7,796 nt of DNA, taken from positions 2,312 through 10,107 of the forward strand of contig DAGU01000095.1 in NCBI GenBank assembly GCA_002498285.1, given 5' to 3'. This document shows, piece after piece, positions 1-6,072 of this stretch (position 1 is the stretch's first letter; each line of letters opens with the position of its first letter). The position numbers were made by a program, and so were the translations under genes. This DNA is from Methanomassiliicoccus sp. UBA386. Its GTDB lineage: Archaea; Thermoplasmatota; Thermoplasmata; Methanomassiliicoccales; Methanomassiliicoccaceae. The notes under the pieces are model-generated. The model searched no databases. It saw only the letters and a program-made list of their open reading frames with translations, and was not told the origin of the DNA.

Positions 1-40
1 GGAGAAGGGCGCTCAGGGTTCACGGGGCAGCTAGGAGCAA

Positions 41-86
41 ACCGCCGAGACCAATCGCAATCACCTCGCTTTGGTTTGTCGGCGGT
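41..86. repeat. Inverted repeat / hairpin, 8-bp perfect outer stem
   Basis: ACCGCCGA at 41-48 is perfectly complementary to TCGGCGGT at 79-86. Inside it, CCAA at 51-54 can pair with TTGG at 71-74, leaving a 16-nt apical loop at 55-70. On the plus strand this loop contains ATCACCTC (60-67), which matches the anti-Shine-Dalgarno 3' end of archaeal 16S rRNA. On the minus strand it reads GAGGTGAT. The stem is GC-rich and would be stable as RNA on either strand. Confidence 0.6.
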
Positions 87-144
87 CCCGTTCCTTGCCT
101 GCAAGGGCCGTTAGCACGGACACCTTAACAGGTTTGGAAACGAA

Positions 145-175
145 CAAGACTGGTAGCCTCGTCGTTACAGTCTTG
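145..175. repeat. Inverted repeat / hairpin, 8-bp perfect stem
   Basis: CAAGACTG at 145-152 is perfectly complementary to CAGTCTTG at 168-175, with a 15-nt loop. Just to its left, on the plus strand, GTTTG (132-136) and CGAAC (141-145) can form a stem closed by a GAAA tetraloop, sharing base 145 with this hairpin. No long T-tract follows on either strand, so neither is a textbook terminator. Confidence 0.55.
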
Positions 176-296
176 ACGTTCCGTTGCCGGTTAGGCGAGC
201 GGTTGGTGCAGATATGGGCTCGATGCCGTTAATGAACGGTCCGATGTCCATACTGACGCTCCAGCCACATTCCGCCCCTGAGCGGTATCGTAATAG

Positions 297-310
297 ATAA
301 TGGCCATTAT
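297..310. repeat. Perfect 14-bp palindrome, candidate operator
   Basis: ATAATGGCCATTAT is identical to its own reverse complement. Its last three bases (308-310) overlap the minus-strand TATA-like element at 308-315, and it extends downstream of that element towards the predicted start site. In archaea this is a common place for a repressor dimer site. No regulator is encoded nearby, so the operator role is inference. Confidence 0.4.
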
Positions 311-315
311 TTATA
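308..315 (-). promoter_or_regulatory. TATA-like box for a minus-strand transcript running left
   Basis: On the minus strand the bases read TATAAATA, preceded by a purine-leaning stretch (GCGAGATATG) that could act as a BRE. At usual archaeal spacing, transcription would start near 285 and run left into the hairpin-rich region. The plus strand here also reads as AT-rich (TTTATACA), so the orientation is not certain. This is a motif match only. Confidence 0.35.
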
Positions 316-343
316 CATATCTCGCCTACCCAGACGGAAGAAT

Positions 344-781
344 CTACCTTGCATCTTGACGAAGGCTGCGGAACCTCGATGACCCAGGGAATAGGGAGCG
401 CAGGCAGTCCGCCATTGCCTCGGGAACGTGGAACAGATGTGAGCAACAGCCACAGTCGGAGCAGCCGAAGCCGCGTACGGGCGAGGCGTCCGGAACGGCA
501 GAGATGAACGCTGCGAGCTCGCACTCCACGTCCACCGGCGATGGGACGAGAAAGGCTTCCACGCCGTCCGACGCCGCCAGCAGATGATCGATATGCCAGC
601 GCATCCTCTTCTCTTCCCTCAGATGCCTGGCCACCCTCTGCTCCAGTCCGCCCATGGCCGAGCCCACGTACACGTACGCTCCCCTGGCGAAGCTTATCCG
701 CCCCAGGGCGCCCACGGTGACGTCCCGAGGACCGTTCATATGAAGCAGCAGGAGGTACGCGCCGGTCGCGCCGCGGGACAT
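344..781 (-). CDS. DUF123 / GIY-YIG-type nuclease-like protein
   Basis: A 145-residue protein matching the DUF123 family, a GIY-YIG-related domain found mainly in archaea, either alone or with endonuclease III. Visible landmarks are GAYLLLL (residues 7-13) and YVYVGSAMGG (36-45), which correspond to the GIY and YIG strands. They are followed by RVARHL (49-54), WHIDHLL (62-68), ECELA (86-90) and GFGCSDCGCCSHLF (104-117). The conserved Arg and Glu expected of a GIY-YIG active site are present, but activity and substrate are unproven. The start is the ATG whose A is the last base of the mmp7 stop (TAATG), so this gene is probably translationally coupled as the last member of the marker operon. 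A longer upstream reading in this frame runs inside mmp7 and is not coding. Its link to MCR activation is not obvious. Confidence 0.85.
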   Translation of the reverse strand: MSRGATGAYLLLLHMNGPRDVTVGALGRISFARGAYVYVGSAMGGLEQRVARHLREEKRMRWHIDHLLAASDGVEAFLVPSPVDVECELAAFISAVPDASPVRGFGCSDCGCCSHLFHVPEAMADCLRSLFPGSSRFRSLRQDAR

Positions 782-1692
782 TAACCGGACTCGACCTCGG
801 CGCGGGTCTTGATGCGGATCAGGGTGCTTCCGCCAAGGCGGGAGTTGGAGATCTCGGCGATGTCGCCCAGGCGGCGGCCGTACACCTCCACGTCGGCGAT
901 CTGGTCCTTCCACTCCTCGTACGGTATCTTGACCCGAAGTCCGTCCAGGTGCAGGACGATGGGGGCCGGGCGCAGGCTTTCCTGCACCGCCTCCAGTTCG
1001 GCGATGCGGTCCTTGATCTCGGCCGGATGGACGAACAGGGGGTCCTCGTCCAGCTCCTGCCTCTTCTGCCGGACCACGTCCTCGACCCGGGCGCCGACCT
1101 CCTCCAGCTTGCGGATCTCCTCCTCTCGGCGCATCCTCTCGACCTTGCGGCCCACGCCGCACACCAGCCCCTCGCAGGACGGCAGCGATTCGATCTCGGG
1201 CCCGCACACGGCCACCACGGGGACCTCCAGTTCCTCGAACAGCTTCACCTTGTGCTCCAGGATGCAGTCCTTGAAGTTGCCCAGGACGAAGATGGCGGCG
1301 TCGTACTCCTCGATGACGGCCATCTCGTCAGCGCTGATCTGCGCGGTCCGGCGACCTTTTCCCCGGGCTAGGCCCATCACCACGGTGATGGCCCCGGCGC
1401 GGCGCAGCTGCTCGGCGATGTCACAGGTGGGGTGAGGCATGTGATGCCTTCCCAGCGTGGGGGCGACCACGGCGATCTCGGTGCCGGCCAGCGGCACGTC
1501 GACCAGCTTACCGCCCAGCTCCACGGTCTTGGCCTCTATGACCGGCCTCTCCTCCTCCGGAATTGCCAGGGTGACGGTGATCTGGACCTGGACCTGCGTC
1601 TTCTGGATGACGAAGCCGCCCACGTCCTCGATCAGTTCGTACAGCTCGTTGATCTTGTACACTCCGCCGTCGAACAGCAGGACCTCGTACAT
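781..1692 (-). CDS. mmp7: Methanogenesis marker protein 7 (Mmp7)
   Basis: A 303-residue protein recognised as Mmp7 from its N-terminus (MYEVLLFDGGVYK), PLAGTEIAVVAPTLGRHHMPHP (67-88), GLARGKGRRTAQIS (107-120), VLGNFKDCI (136-144) and PIVLHLDGLRVKIPY (244-258). Length suits the family. Cysteines lie at 90, 143, 163, 173 and 178, and those around 90 and 143 sit in conserved blocks, so they are candidate metal-cluster ligands. As I recall, Mmp7 is part of the ATP-driven MCR activation complex with McrC, Mmp3, Mmp17 and A2. A charged, probably helical segment spans about 183-240. The ATG overlaps the mmp17 stop by one base (TGATG). A strong Shine-Dalgarno, GGGAGGAGG (1708-1700), lies 7 nt upstream and supports this start. 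Confidence 0.95.
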   Translation of the reverse strand: MYEVLLFDGGVYKINELYELIEDVGGFVIQKTQVQVQITVTLAIPEEERPVIEAKTVELGGKLVDVPLAGTEIAVVAPTLGRHHMPHPTCDIAEQLRRAGAITVVMGLARGKGRRTAQISADEMAVIEEYDAAIFVLGNFKDCILEHKVKLFEELEVPVVAVCGPEIESLPSCEGLVCGVGRKVERMRREEEIRKLEEVGARVEDVVRQKRQELDEDPLFVHPAEIKDRIAELEAVQESLRPAPIVLHLDGLRVKIPYEEWKDQIADVEVYGRRLGDIAEISNSRLGGSTLIRIKTRAEVESG

Positions 1693-2255
1693 CAGTCGCC
1701 CTCCTCCCTATCGTGATGCATCTCCTCGTGCAGCTCCTCGGCGATGCGGACCCATTCCTCGTCCAGGTCATGCTCGGTGCCGAGGATGGTCATCACCTTG
1801 TCGTCCACCAGGTTGTGGCGGACCTTGAAGCCCTCGGGGAATATCCTCCAGACGGCGTCCAGGACCTTGCTCCTGAGCTCTTCGCCGGGATCGAGCTCCA
1901 TGTTCTCGAGGTCCTCGGCAGGAACGCCGTGAACGATCAGTTCATAACGGGTGAGCTGCTCCACCGCATCCCGGCCGTACTCCTGCCACAGGCGGGTCAG
2001 CAGGGCGGGGGCCCAGTTCTCGTCGGTGATGGTGATCTTCCCTCCCTCCGGGGAAGGATCCACGATCGCCATGTCCGATACCTTGACGGACGATCGTGCC
2101 CTGCCCAGGCGGAGCGAGATGAGGAAGTAGGGGGCGTCGGGATCGGCCTTGATGCGGTAATCGGTCACCATGCGGGTGACGCCCAGCTCCTGCATCATCT
2201 GCCTCAGGATGGTATCGAAGTTCTGATACGCGAATGACTCGTCGTGTTCGCTCAT
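1692..2255 (-). CDS. mmp17: Methanogenesis marker protein 17 (Mmp17)
   Basis: A 187-residue protein recognised as Mmp17 by its size, its place between mmp15 and mmp7, and blocks such as YELIVHGVP (104-112), WRIFPEGFKVRHNL (136-149) and VMTILGTEHDLDEEW (154-168). It has no cysteine at all, so it cannot bind an Fe-S cluster by thiolate and is more likely a structural or scaffold subunit. As I recall, it is found in the MCR activation complex with Mmp3, Mmp7, McrC and A2. The start is the ATG overlapping the mmp15 stop by one base (TGATG), with GAGGGG (2266-2261) 5 nt upstream. The frame stays open further upstream only as a shadow of mmp15. The C-terminus is rich in Glu, His and Asp. Confidence 0.93.
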   Translation of the reverse strand: MSEHDESFAYQNFDTILRQMMQELGVTRMVTDYRIKADPDAPYFLISLRLGRARSSVKVSDMAIVDPSPEGGKITITDENWAPALLTRLWQEYGRDAVEQLTRYELIVHGVPAEDLENMELDPGEELRSKVLDAVWRIFPEGFKVRHNLVDDKVMTILGTEHDLDEEWVRIAEELHEEMHHDREEGD

Positions 2256-3487
2256 CACTGCCCCTCTAGGAAGCCAGACGACAGCAGGGCGCCCCCGGCC
2301 GCGCCGATGTACTGCGAGTTCTCCGGGACTATGGGCTTGCTGCCCACCATGTCTCCGACCGCCCTCACAAGGCCGCTGATGAGCGAGGTCCCGCCCACCT
2401 GGATGATCGGCTGGCGGACGTCGATCTCCTGCAGCTGCTGCTCGTACACCTGTTCGGCCACCGAGTGGCAGGCAGCGGCCGCCACGTCCTCGATGGTATG
2501 GCCGGCCGCCAGCGACGTCACAAGGTCCTGTATGCCGAACACCGAGCAATAGGAGTTCATGTTGACCTTGGACCAGTCGCCCTTGTCGGCCAGGGCGCCC
2601 AGCTCGGTGATCTCCACCCGGAGGCGCTTGGCGACCATCTCCAGGAACCTTCCCGATGCGCCGGCGCAGATGCCGCCCATGGTGAAGTTGTCCGGTATCC
2701 CGTCCCTGACGGTGATGGCCTTGTTGTCCATCCCTCCGATGTCGATGATGGTGGCCTCGCCCCTCTGGCGGTCGGCCAGCCACACCGCCCCCTTGGAGTT
2801 GGTGGTCAGCTCCTCCTGGACGAGGTTGGCGTCCAGCTTCCTGCCGATCAGGAAGCGGCCGTAGCCGGTGACGCCGATGCCCTCCAGATTGTTGAACTTG
2901 ACCCCCGCCTCGGCCAGCGCCTGGTCCAGCACCTCCTGCGCCGAGGCCATGACCTCGCCGGTGGGCGTCCAGGCCTTGCCGATGATCTTGTTGTCCCGCA
3001 GGATCATGGCCTTGGTGGTCGACGAGCCGGAGTCGATGCCGGCCGTGAGGCCGACCTGCCGCTCCCTTGCCAGCAGCTCCTTCTTGGCGACAATGGTCAC
3101 CAGGGCCTCCATCCTGGTGAGGAGCTGGGCGGCCTTCAGCCGCTCCGTGAAAGAGTACGTGACGACCGGCAGGCGCGCATGCTCCTGCAGGTATCTCCGC
3201 ACCTCGTTCCTTACCAGGGCGCCCTCGGCGCAGCGGAAGCAGGTGGCGATGAACACCGCGTCGGCGTCGTAGTGGCCGTCCGCCAGGGCCTTGGCGCGGG
3301 CGATCATGAGCTTCAGCTGGGGCGACACGGGATCGAAGCCGAAATCGTCCACCGCGCGGTTGATGTCCTCATAGCTAACGTCGGGATAGACCATCTTGCC
3401 GCCCACGGTGGCGGCCGCGTTCTCTATCTCCGACTGTATGCCGCTGTACTCCGTGCCGCAGGATATCTGAGCGATCTTGATGCTCAT
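2255..3487 (-). CDS. mmp15: Methanogenesis marker protein 15, BadF/HgdC-type ATPase
   Basis: A 410-residue protein. Residues 1 to about 140 form the family-specific N-terminal domain, with cysteines at 10, 83 and 86 (ATCFRCAEG). From about 145 onward lies an ASKHA ATPase domain of the BadF/BcrA/HgdC type. It shows phosphate-1 GIDSGSSTTKA (150-160), phosphate-2 DIGGMDNK (249-256), the adenosine-site QVGGTSLISG (363-372) and YIGAAGGAL (393-401). Cys274 (GGICAGASGRF) and Cys314 (NSYCSVFG) align in context and spacing with the two HgdC cysteines that bind a [4Fe-4S] cluster across a homodimer. By that analogy it would be an ATP-driven low-potential electron donor. Its acceptor in methanogens is unproven, though MCR activation is a reasonable guess. 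The start overlaps the mmp5 stop by 4 nt (ATGA), and GGAGGG (3499-3494) lies 6 nt upstream. Confidence 0.95.
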   Translation of the reverse strand: MSIKIAQISCGTEYSGIQSEIENAAATVGGKMVYPDVSYEDINRAVDDFGFDPVSPQLKLMIARAKALADGHYDADAVFIATCFRCAEGALVRNEVRRYLQEHARLPVVTYSFTERLKAAQLLTRMEALVTIVAKKELLARERQVGLTAGIDSGSSTTKAMILRDNKIIGKAWTPTGEVMASAQEVLDQALAEAGVKFNNLEGIGVTGYGRFLIGRKLDANLVQEELTTNSKGAVWLADRQRGEATIIDIGGMDNKAITVRDGIPDNFTMGGICAGASGRFLEMVAKRLRVEITELGALADKGDWSKVNMNSYCSVFGIQDLVTSLAAGHTIEDVAAAACHSVAEQVYEQQLQEIDVRQPIIQVGGTSLISGLVRAVGDMVGSKPIVPENSQYIGAAGGALLSSGFLEGQ

Positions 3488-3918
3488 TTCAAGCCCTCCA
3501 GGAAGGCCTTGATCTTGGTGACCATGATCTTTCCCTCCTCCTCGTCCTCAGGGTACTCGACCTCCAATGTGGGAATTTTCCTCTTGCGGAGCCTGTGAAT
3601 GAGCAGGAGGTTGGTGCGGTGGCAGCCCACGCATCCGAAGGTGAACGGCGTGTTGTGCATGATGATGGCGGCCTCGGCCTCGTCCACTAAGGGCCCCCAG
3701 ACGGCCATGCGGCCACGGATGCCGGAGGGCACCTCGATGCCAGCGTACTTCAGGCCCTTGGTGACGTCCTTGAGGGTTACGTTCAACGGCGGGGACTCCA
3801 TCTCCCTGGCGGTAACACGGTCGCGCAGCTCCGCCATGATGCTCAGCGGCTGGTGCCCGAACCTCTCCACGAGATCGTAGAGGATGAGGCTGTTGGGCGG
3901 CATGATAAAGATCTTCAT
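3484..3918 (-). CDS. mmp5: Methanogenesis marker protein 5 (Mmp5)
   Basis: A 144-residue protein matching Mmp5: MPPNSLILYDLVERFGHQPL (6-25), SPPLNVT (42-48), GLKYAGIEVPSGIRGRMAVWGPL (55-77), AEAAIIMHNTPFTFGCVGCHRTN (81-103) and a C-terminal helix. The CxxC pair Cys96/Cys99 is the most suggestive functional feature and could hold a metal or a redox disulfide. No enzymatic function is established that I know of. The gene overlaps mmp6 (upstream) and mmp15 (downstream) by 4 nt each, both ATGA. A Shine-Dalgarno, GAGGAGG (3932-3926), sits 7 nt before the ATG and fixes the start. Its fixed position between mmp6 and mmp15 suggests these three act together. Confidence 0.92.
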   Translation of the reverse strand: MKIFIMPPNSLILYDLVERFGHQPLSIMAELRDRVTAREMESPPLNVTLKDVTKGLKYAGIEVPSGIRGRMAVWGPLVDEAEAAIIMHNTPFTFGCVGCHRTNLLLIHRLRKRKIPTLEVEYPEDEEEGKIMVTKIKAFLEGLK

Positions 3919-4316
3919 CTGTTGTCCTCCTCAGCTATCTGCATGAGCTTCTCCACCGAGAGCTTCTTTCGCGGCGGCTTCTCCGGACAGTCCTCGCCGC
4001 CCTCGGCGGCGCACAGGCCGGCCTCGATGAACGGGAGGTCCATCCACTCCTTCTCCATCTGATTGAAGCCCGGTCGGGAGCCATGGTGGGCCCTGCACCG
4101 CCGCTCATCGCCGATGGGGTATGCCCTCACCTTGATGAATATCCGGTTGGGATCGAGCTTTCGCACCTCGGGGACGATACTTCTTATCAGTTCCTTGTCC
4201 CCCTCAATGTTGGCGCCGTAGCACGTCTCCTTGATCGTTATCTCATACCCCAGCCCATGGATGAAGCGCGACAGCTGGTCGGGCGTGAGCTCCGAGGTCG
4301 GGGCGATCATGATCAT
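3915..4316 (-). CDS. mmp6: Methanogenesis marker protein 6 (Mmp6)
   Basis: A 133-residue protein recognised as Mmp6 from LTPDQLSRFIHGL (10-22), TIKETCYGANIEG (27-39), VRKLDPNRIFIKVRAYPIGD (51-70) and RRCRAHHGSRPGFNQMEKEW (72-91). Conserved-looking residues include Cys32, Cys74 and the His-His pair at 77-78, which could bind metal. The tail after about residue 100 adds two more cysteines (102, 110) and a charged helix (KKLSVEKLMQIAEEDNR), and looks like a less conserved extension. Two in-frame ATGs start the gene (residues 1 and 3). The first overlaps the mmp3 stop by 4 nt (ATGA). No strong Shine-Dalgarno precedes it, so translation probably depends on coupling to mmp3. Molecular function is unknown. 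Confidence 0.92.
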   Translation of the reverse strand: MIMIAPTSELTPDQLSRFIHGLGYEITIKETCYGANIEGDKELIRSIVPEVRKLDPNRIFIKVRAYPIGDERRCRAHHGSRPGFNQMEKEWMDLPFIEAGLCAAEGGEDCPEKPPRKKLSVEKLMQIAEEDNR

Positions 4317-5983
4317 TCTTGTTTCGGTCTCTTTGCTCGTGGTCTTCCCCCCTTCTTCTTTGACCGTTCAGCCTTCTCCCCGCCTTCTGCAGCGGGGTCA
4401 TCAGCGGGCGCTTCTGGAGCATCATGAACGACCGGCGCGGGTACCGCCGCTCCTGCCTTCCGGGATTCCTTGATATAAACTATGTCCCCATCCTTGATGT
4501 CCTTCATCATTAGTCCGAGCTCAGAGACTATCCTGCCCGCCACGTTGGTGCCGTAGGCCTCCTCCCCCGTGGGGCCGAACTCCTCGCTGCCCTCCAGGCG
4601 GATGCCGATCGAACCGCGATTGGGGCGGGACATGTTGGTGACTGCCAGCTGCCCGCGGAAGGAGCCTTCTTCCGAGAAGCTCTTCTCGGGCAGGAGGACC
4701 GACGCCTCCGACGGATTGCCGACGAAGGTGATCATGGGCATGTCTTCGAACGTGAAGAAGACCTTCAGGGTGCCTATGGGCTTGTGGTCCAGGCCGGTCA
4801 TCTTGCGGACGTAGTGCGACGTTGTTGGGGAGCCGATGTCATCGGCCTCCCACAGCACCACCTTGTCGCGGTGGATGCCGAAGGTCTCCACCTCGCTCCC
4901 GGGCTTTATCTCCATAGTGAGCTCCGGCTCCTGCTCGGCCACGATGGCATCGCCGTCGGCCAGGCCGGTCCTCTTCTGGACCACTCCAGCGGCCGCGAGG
5001 AACTTACCAGCCTCGGCCTGGGTCAGGCCGATGGACATGATGCGGGATGGGTTCGGACGCACCGTCACCTCAGAGCCCTTGTGGACCATGCGGACGATCT
5101 CCTGCCCATTGGTCACTTTGCCCACATGGCTGTGGTTGGGCGACAGTTGGCGCCTATCACGGTAGAAGTATATGCGGCCGGTGCCCGACCCTGAGTTCCT
5201 CACCGTGACGTCGCCGGCCTCCCGCACGGTGGCGTTCTCCGGCACCAGGGTCACGTCCATCCTCTGCGAGTTCGCCGAGTAGGTCTCGGTGCGGTCGGTG
5301 ATCTTCAACCGTCCATCGCCGGCCACCACCAGGAACTGCTCGCACCCGATGGGCGCGGCCCTGTCAAGGTCGACCGCGACATATGTATCGACCGCCATGC
5401 CGTCCTCCAGCACGGTGGACATGTCCGTGGTGAGGAAGGCGTCGGTCTCCGAGAGCTCAAGAACAACGGGGCGGATCCCGAGGATCGGGTCGCCCTCATG
5501 AAGGCTGTCAAGAAGGAAGCGCCCGCGGGTGACCTTTCCGAACTTGCCCCCGTTACCGTCGACGCCATAGACGCCGCTCTGGTCGATGCGGGAGATCATG
5601 ATGTATGTGGATCGGTTGTCGAAGCCTCCCAGGGTGAAGAAGCAATCATACCTTGAGTAATCATGCCGGTCCCGTGAGACCTCAAGGTCGGTGGGGAACG
5701 AGCCGTAGGCGATCACCTTGGACGATTTCCAGCGGATGTTGACCTCGGTAAGCTGAGGCACGAGCTCACGGAACCTCCTCCCATGCTCCGAGTCATCGAT
5801 GCGGATGACGAATGAGCCGCGGGGAGTGTTGACCTCGAACTCCGGCGTCCCCCTCTGTATGGAGCTCGCTGGTCGCGTCAATGCTATCTGGGTACCTTCC
5901 AGGTACGGTTCGCCCTTGATCGCGTCGCCGAGGACGGTGCCCTCCGGAACCTCGATATCTCTACCATTCAGTCGGATCAACAT
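4313..5983 (-). CDS. mmp3: Methanogenesis marker protein 3 (Mmp3, UPF0288)
   Basis: A 556-residue protein matching the UPF0288/Mmp3 family. Residues 1-21 (MLIRLNGRDIEVPEGTVLGD) look like the first strands of a beta-grasp (ubiquitin/ferredoxin-like) domain. GKVTRGR (149-155) and GKVTNGQ (288-294) suggest an internal repeat. FFTFEDMPMITFVGNP (409-424) and GSIGIRLEGSEEFGPTGE (457-474) belong to the conserved C-terminal part. Residues from about 507 to 556 are a low-complexity tail, first Ala/Pro/acidic and then Lys/Arg-rich, and probably disordered. Mmp3 is, as I recall, a subunit of the MCR activation complex. It heads the seven-gene operon. GGGAG (5993-5989) lies 5 nt before the ATG, and a TATA-like box lies farther upstream. 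Only two cysteines (114, 214) are present. Confidence 0.95.
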   Translation of the reverse strand: MLIRLNGRDIEVPEGTVLGDAIKGEPYLEGTQIALTRPASSIQRGTPEFEVNTPRGSFVIRIDDSEHGRRFRELVPQLTEVNIRWKSSKVIAYGSFPTDLEVSRDRHDYSRYDCFFTLGGFDNRSTYIMISRIDQSGVYGVDGNGGKFGKVTRGRFLLDSLHEGDPILGIRPVVLELSETDAFLTTDMSTVLEDGMAVDTYVAVDLDRAAPIGCEQFLVVAGDGRLKITDRTETYSANSQRMDVTLVPENATVREAGDVTVRNSGSGTGRIYFYRDRRQLSPNHSHVGKVTNGQEIVRMVHKGSEVTVRPNPSRIMSIGLTQAEAGKFLAAAGVVQKRTGLADGDAIVAEQEPELTMEIKPGSEVETFGIHRDKVVLWEADDIGSPTTSHYVRKMTGLDHKPIGTLKVFFTFEDMPMITFVGNPSEASVLLPEKSFSEEGSFRGQLAVTNMSRPNRGSIGIRLEGSEEFGPTGEEAYGTNVAGRIVSELGLMMKDIKDGDIVYIKESRKAGAAVPAPVVHDAPEAPADDPAAEGGEKAERSKKKGGRPRAKRPKQE

Positions 5984-5995
5984 CTAGTCTCCCAC

Positions 5996-6062
5996 GGATA
6001 TGATGAGGGAATTAATAGCCTTTCCCCGCACTGGGATGAGGTTCAGGCAAATCATCATATCC
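5996..6062. repeat. Perfect 11-bp inverted repeat flanking the divergent promoter region
   Basis: GGATATGATGA at 5996-6006 is exactly mirrored by TCATCATATCC at 6052-6062, with a 45-bp spacer centred at 6029. Read in the sense of each gene, both mmp3 and the plus-strand gene carry TCATCATATCC shortly before their start codons, 12 and 10 nt upstream respectively. The symmetry of position suggests a shared regulator site or mirrored promoter elements. It could also be a 5' leader motif common to both transcripts. Confidence 0.6.
6011..6027 (-). promoter_or_regulatory. Candidate BRE/TATA for the mmp3 operon
   Basis: On the minus strand GGGGAAAGG is followed by CTATTAATT, resembling an archaeal purine-rich BRE plus an A/T-rich TATA box. 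Standard spacing would place the transcription start within about 10 nt of the mmp3 ATG, giving a very short leader. The box lies between the two arms of the inverted repeat at 5996-6062. An alternative is that the outer GATATGATGA arm is the TATA element, with a leader of some 45 nt. Motif match only. Confidence 0.35.
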
Positions 6063-6072
6063 CCTCTGAACG

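Larger units (their letters stand above)
1..343. other. Intergenic region with no convincing gene; several hairpins
   Basis: No reading frame here looks like a protein. Frames on both strands are broken by stops, and the longest open stretches are short and low in recognisable motifs. What can be seen is a series of inverted repeats: 41-48 with 79-86, 132-136 with 141-145 around a GAAA loop, 145-152 with 168-175, 226-230 with 235-239, and 272-275 with 282-285. A TATA-like element (minus strand, 308-315) and a 14-bp palindrome (297-310) lie near the right end. The region follows the end of the minus-strand operon. It could hold a noncoding RNA, the operon's 3' untranslated region, or the promoter of a gene lying to the left. 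I do not recognise SRP RNA, RNase P RNA, a tRNA or a box C/D RNA in it. Confidence 0.55.

Noticed and set aside
1..114. Plus-strand frame open from the left edge to a TAG at 112-114, possibly the end of a gene
   Set aside because: Only 37 codons, with composition unlike the neighbours, and it crosses strong hairpins. It cannot be supported without sequence to the left.
127..152. Resemblance to SRP RNA helix 8 (CAGG...GGAAACG)
   Set aside because: The GNRA-capped stem is there, but the conserved AGCAG side of the asymmetric loop is missing, as is the rest of the SRP fold.
229..281. Possible box C/D sRNA (CTGA at 252-255 and 278-281)
   Set aside because: No good C box (RTGATGA) or C' box at the required positions.
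191..307. Small minus-strand ORF of 38 codons starting at the ATG at 307
   Set aside because: No Shine-Dalgarno, its start sits inside the palindrome just downstream of the TATA-like box, and the peptide has no recognisable feature.
165..524. Minus-strand open frame of 119 codons overlapping the DUF123 gene
   Set aside because: It lies out of frame over a gene with clear family motifs, is Arg/Leu-rich in the overlapped part, and shows no domain or ribosome binding site.
344..1207. Extended 287-codon version of the DUF123 protein
   Set aside because: The added N-terminus is an out-of-frame reading of mmp7. The ATG at 781 begins exactly where the family domain begins.
809..1435. Long plus-strand open frames opposite mmp7, mmp17, mmp15 and mmp3
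   Set aside because: These are antisense shadows typical of GC-rich genes. The opposite strand carries complete, recognisable proteins with ribosome binding sites.
1692..2783. Extended 363-codon version of mmp17
   Set aside because: The extra N-terminal part is an out-of-frame reading of mmp15 (Gly/Arg-rich). The ATG at 2255 has its own Shine-Dalgarno and fits the family length.
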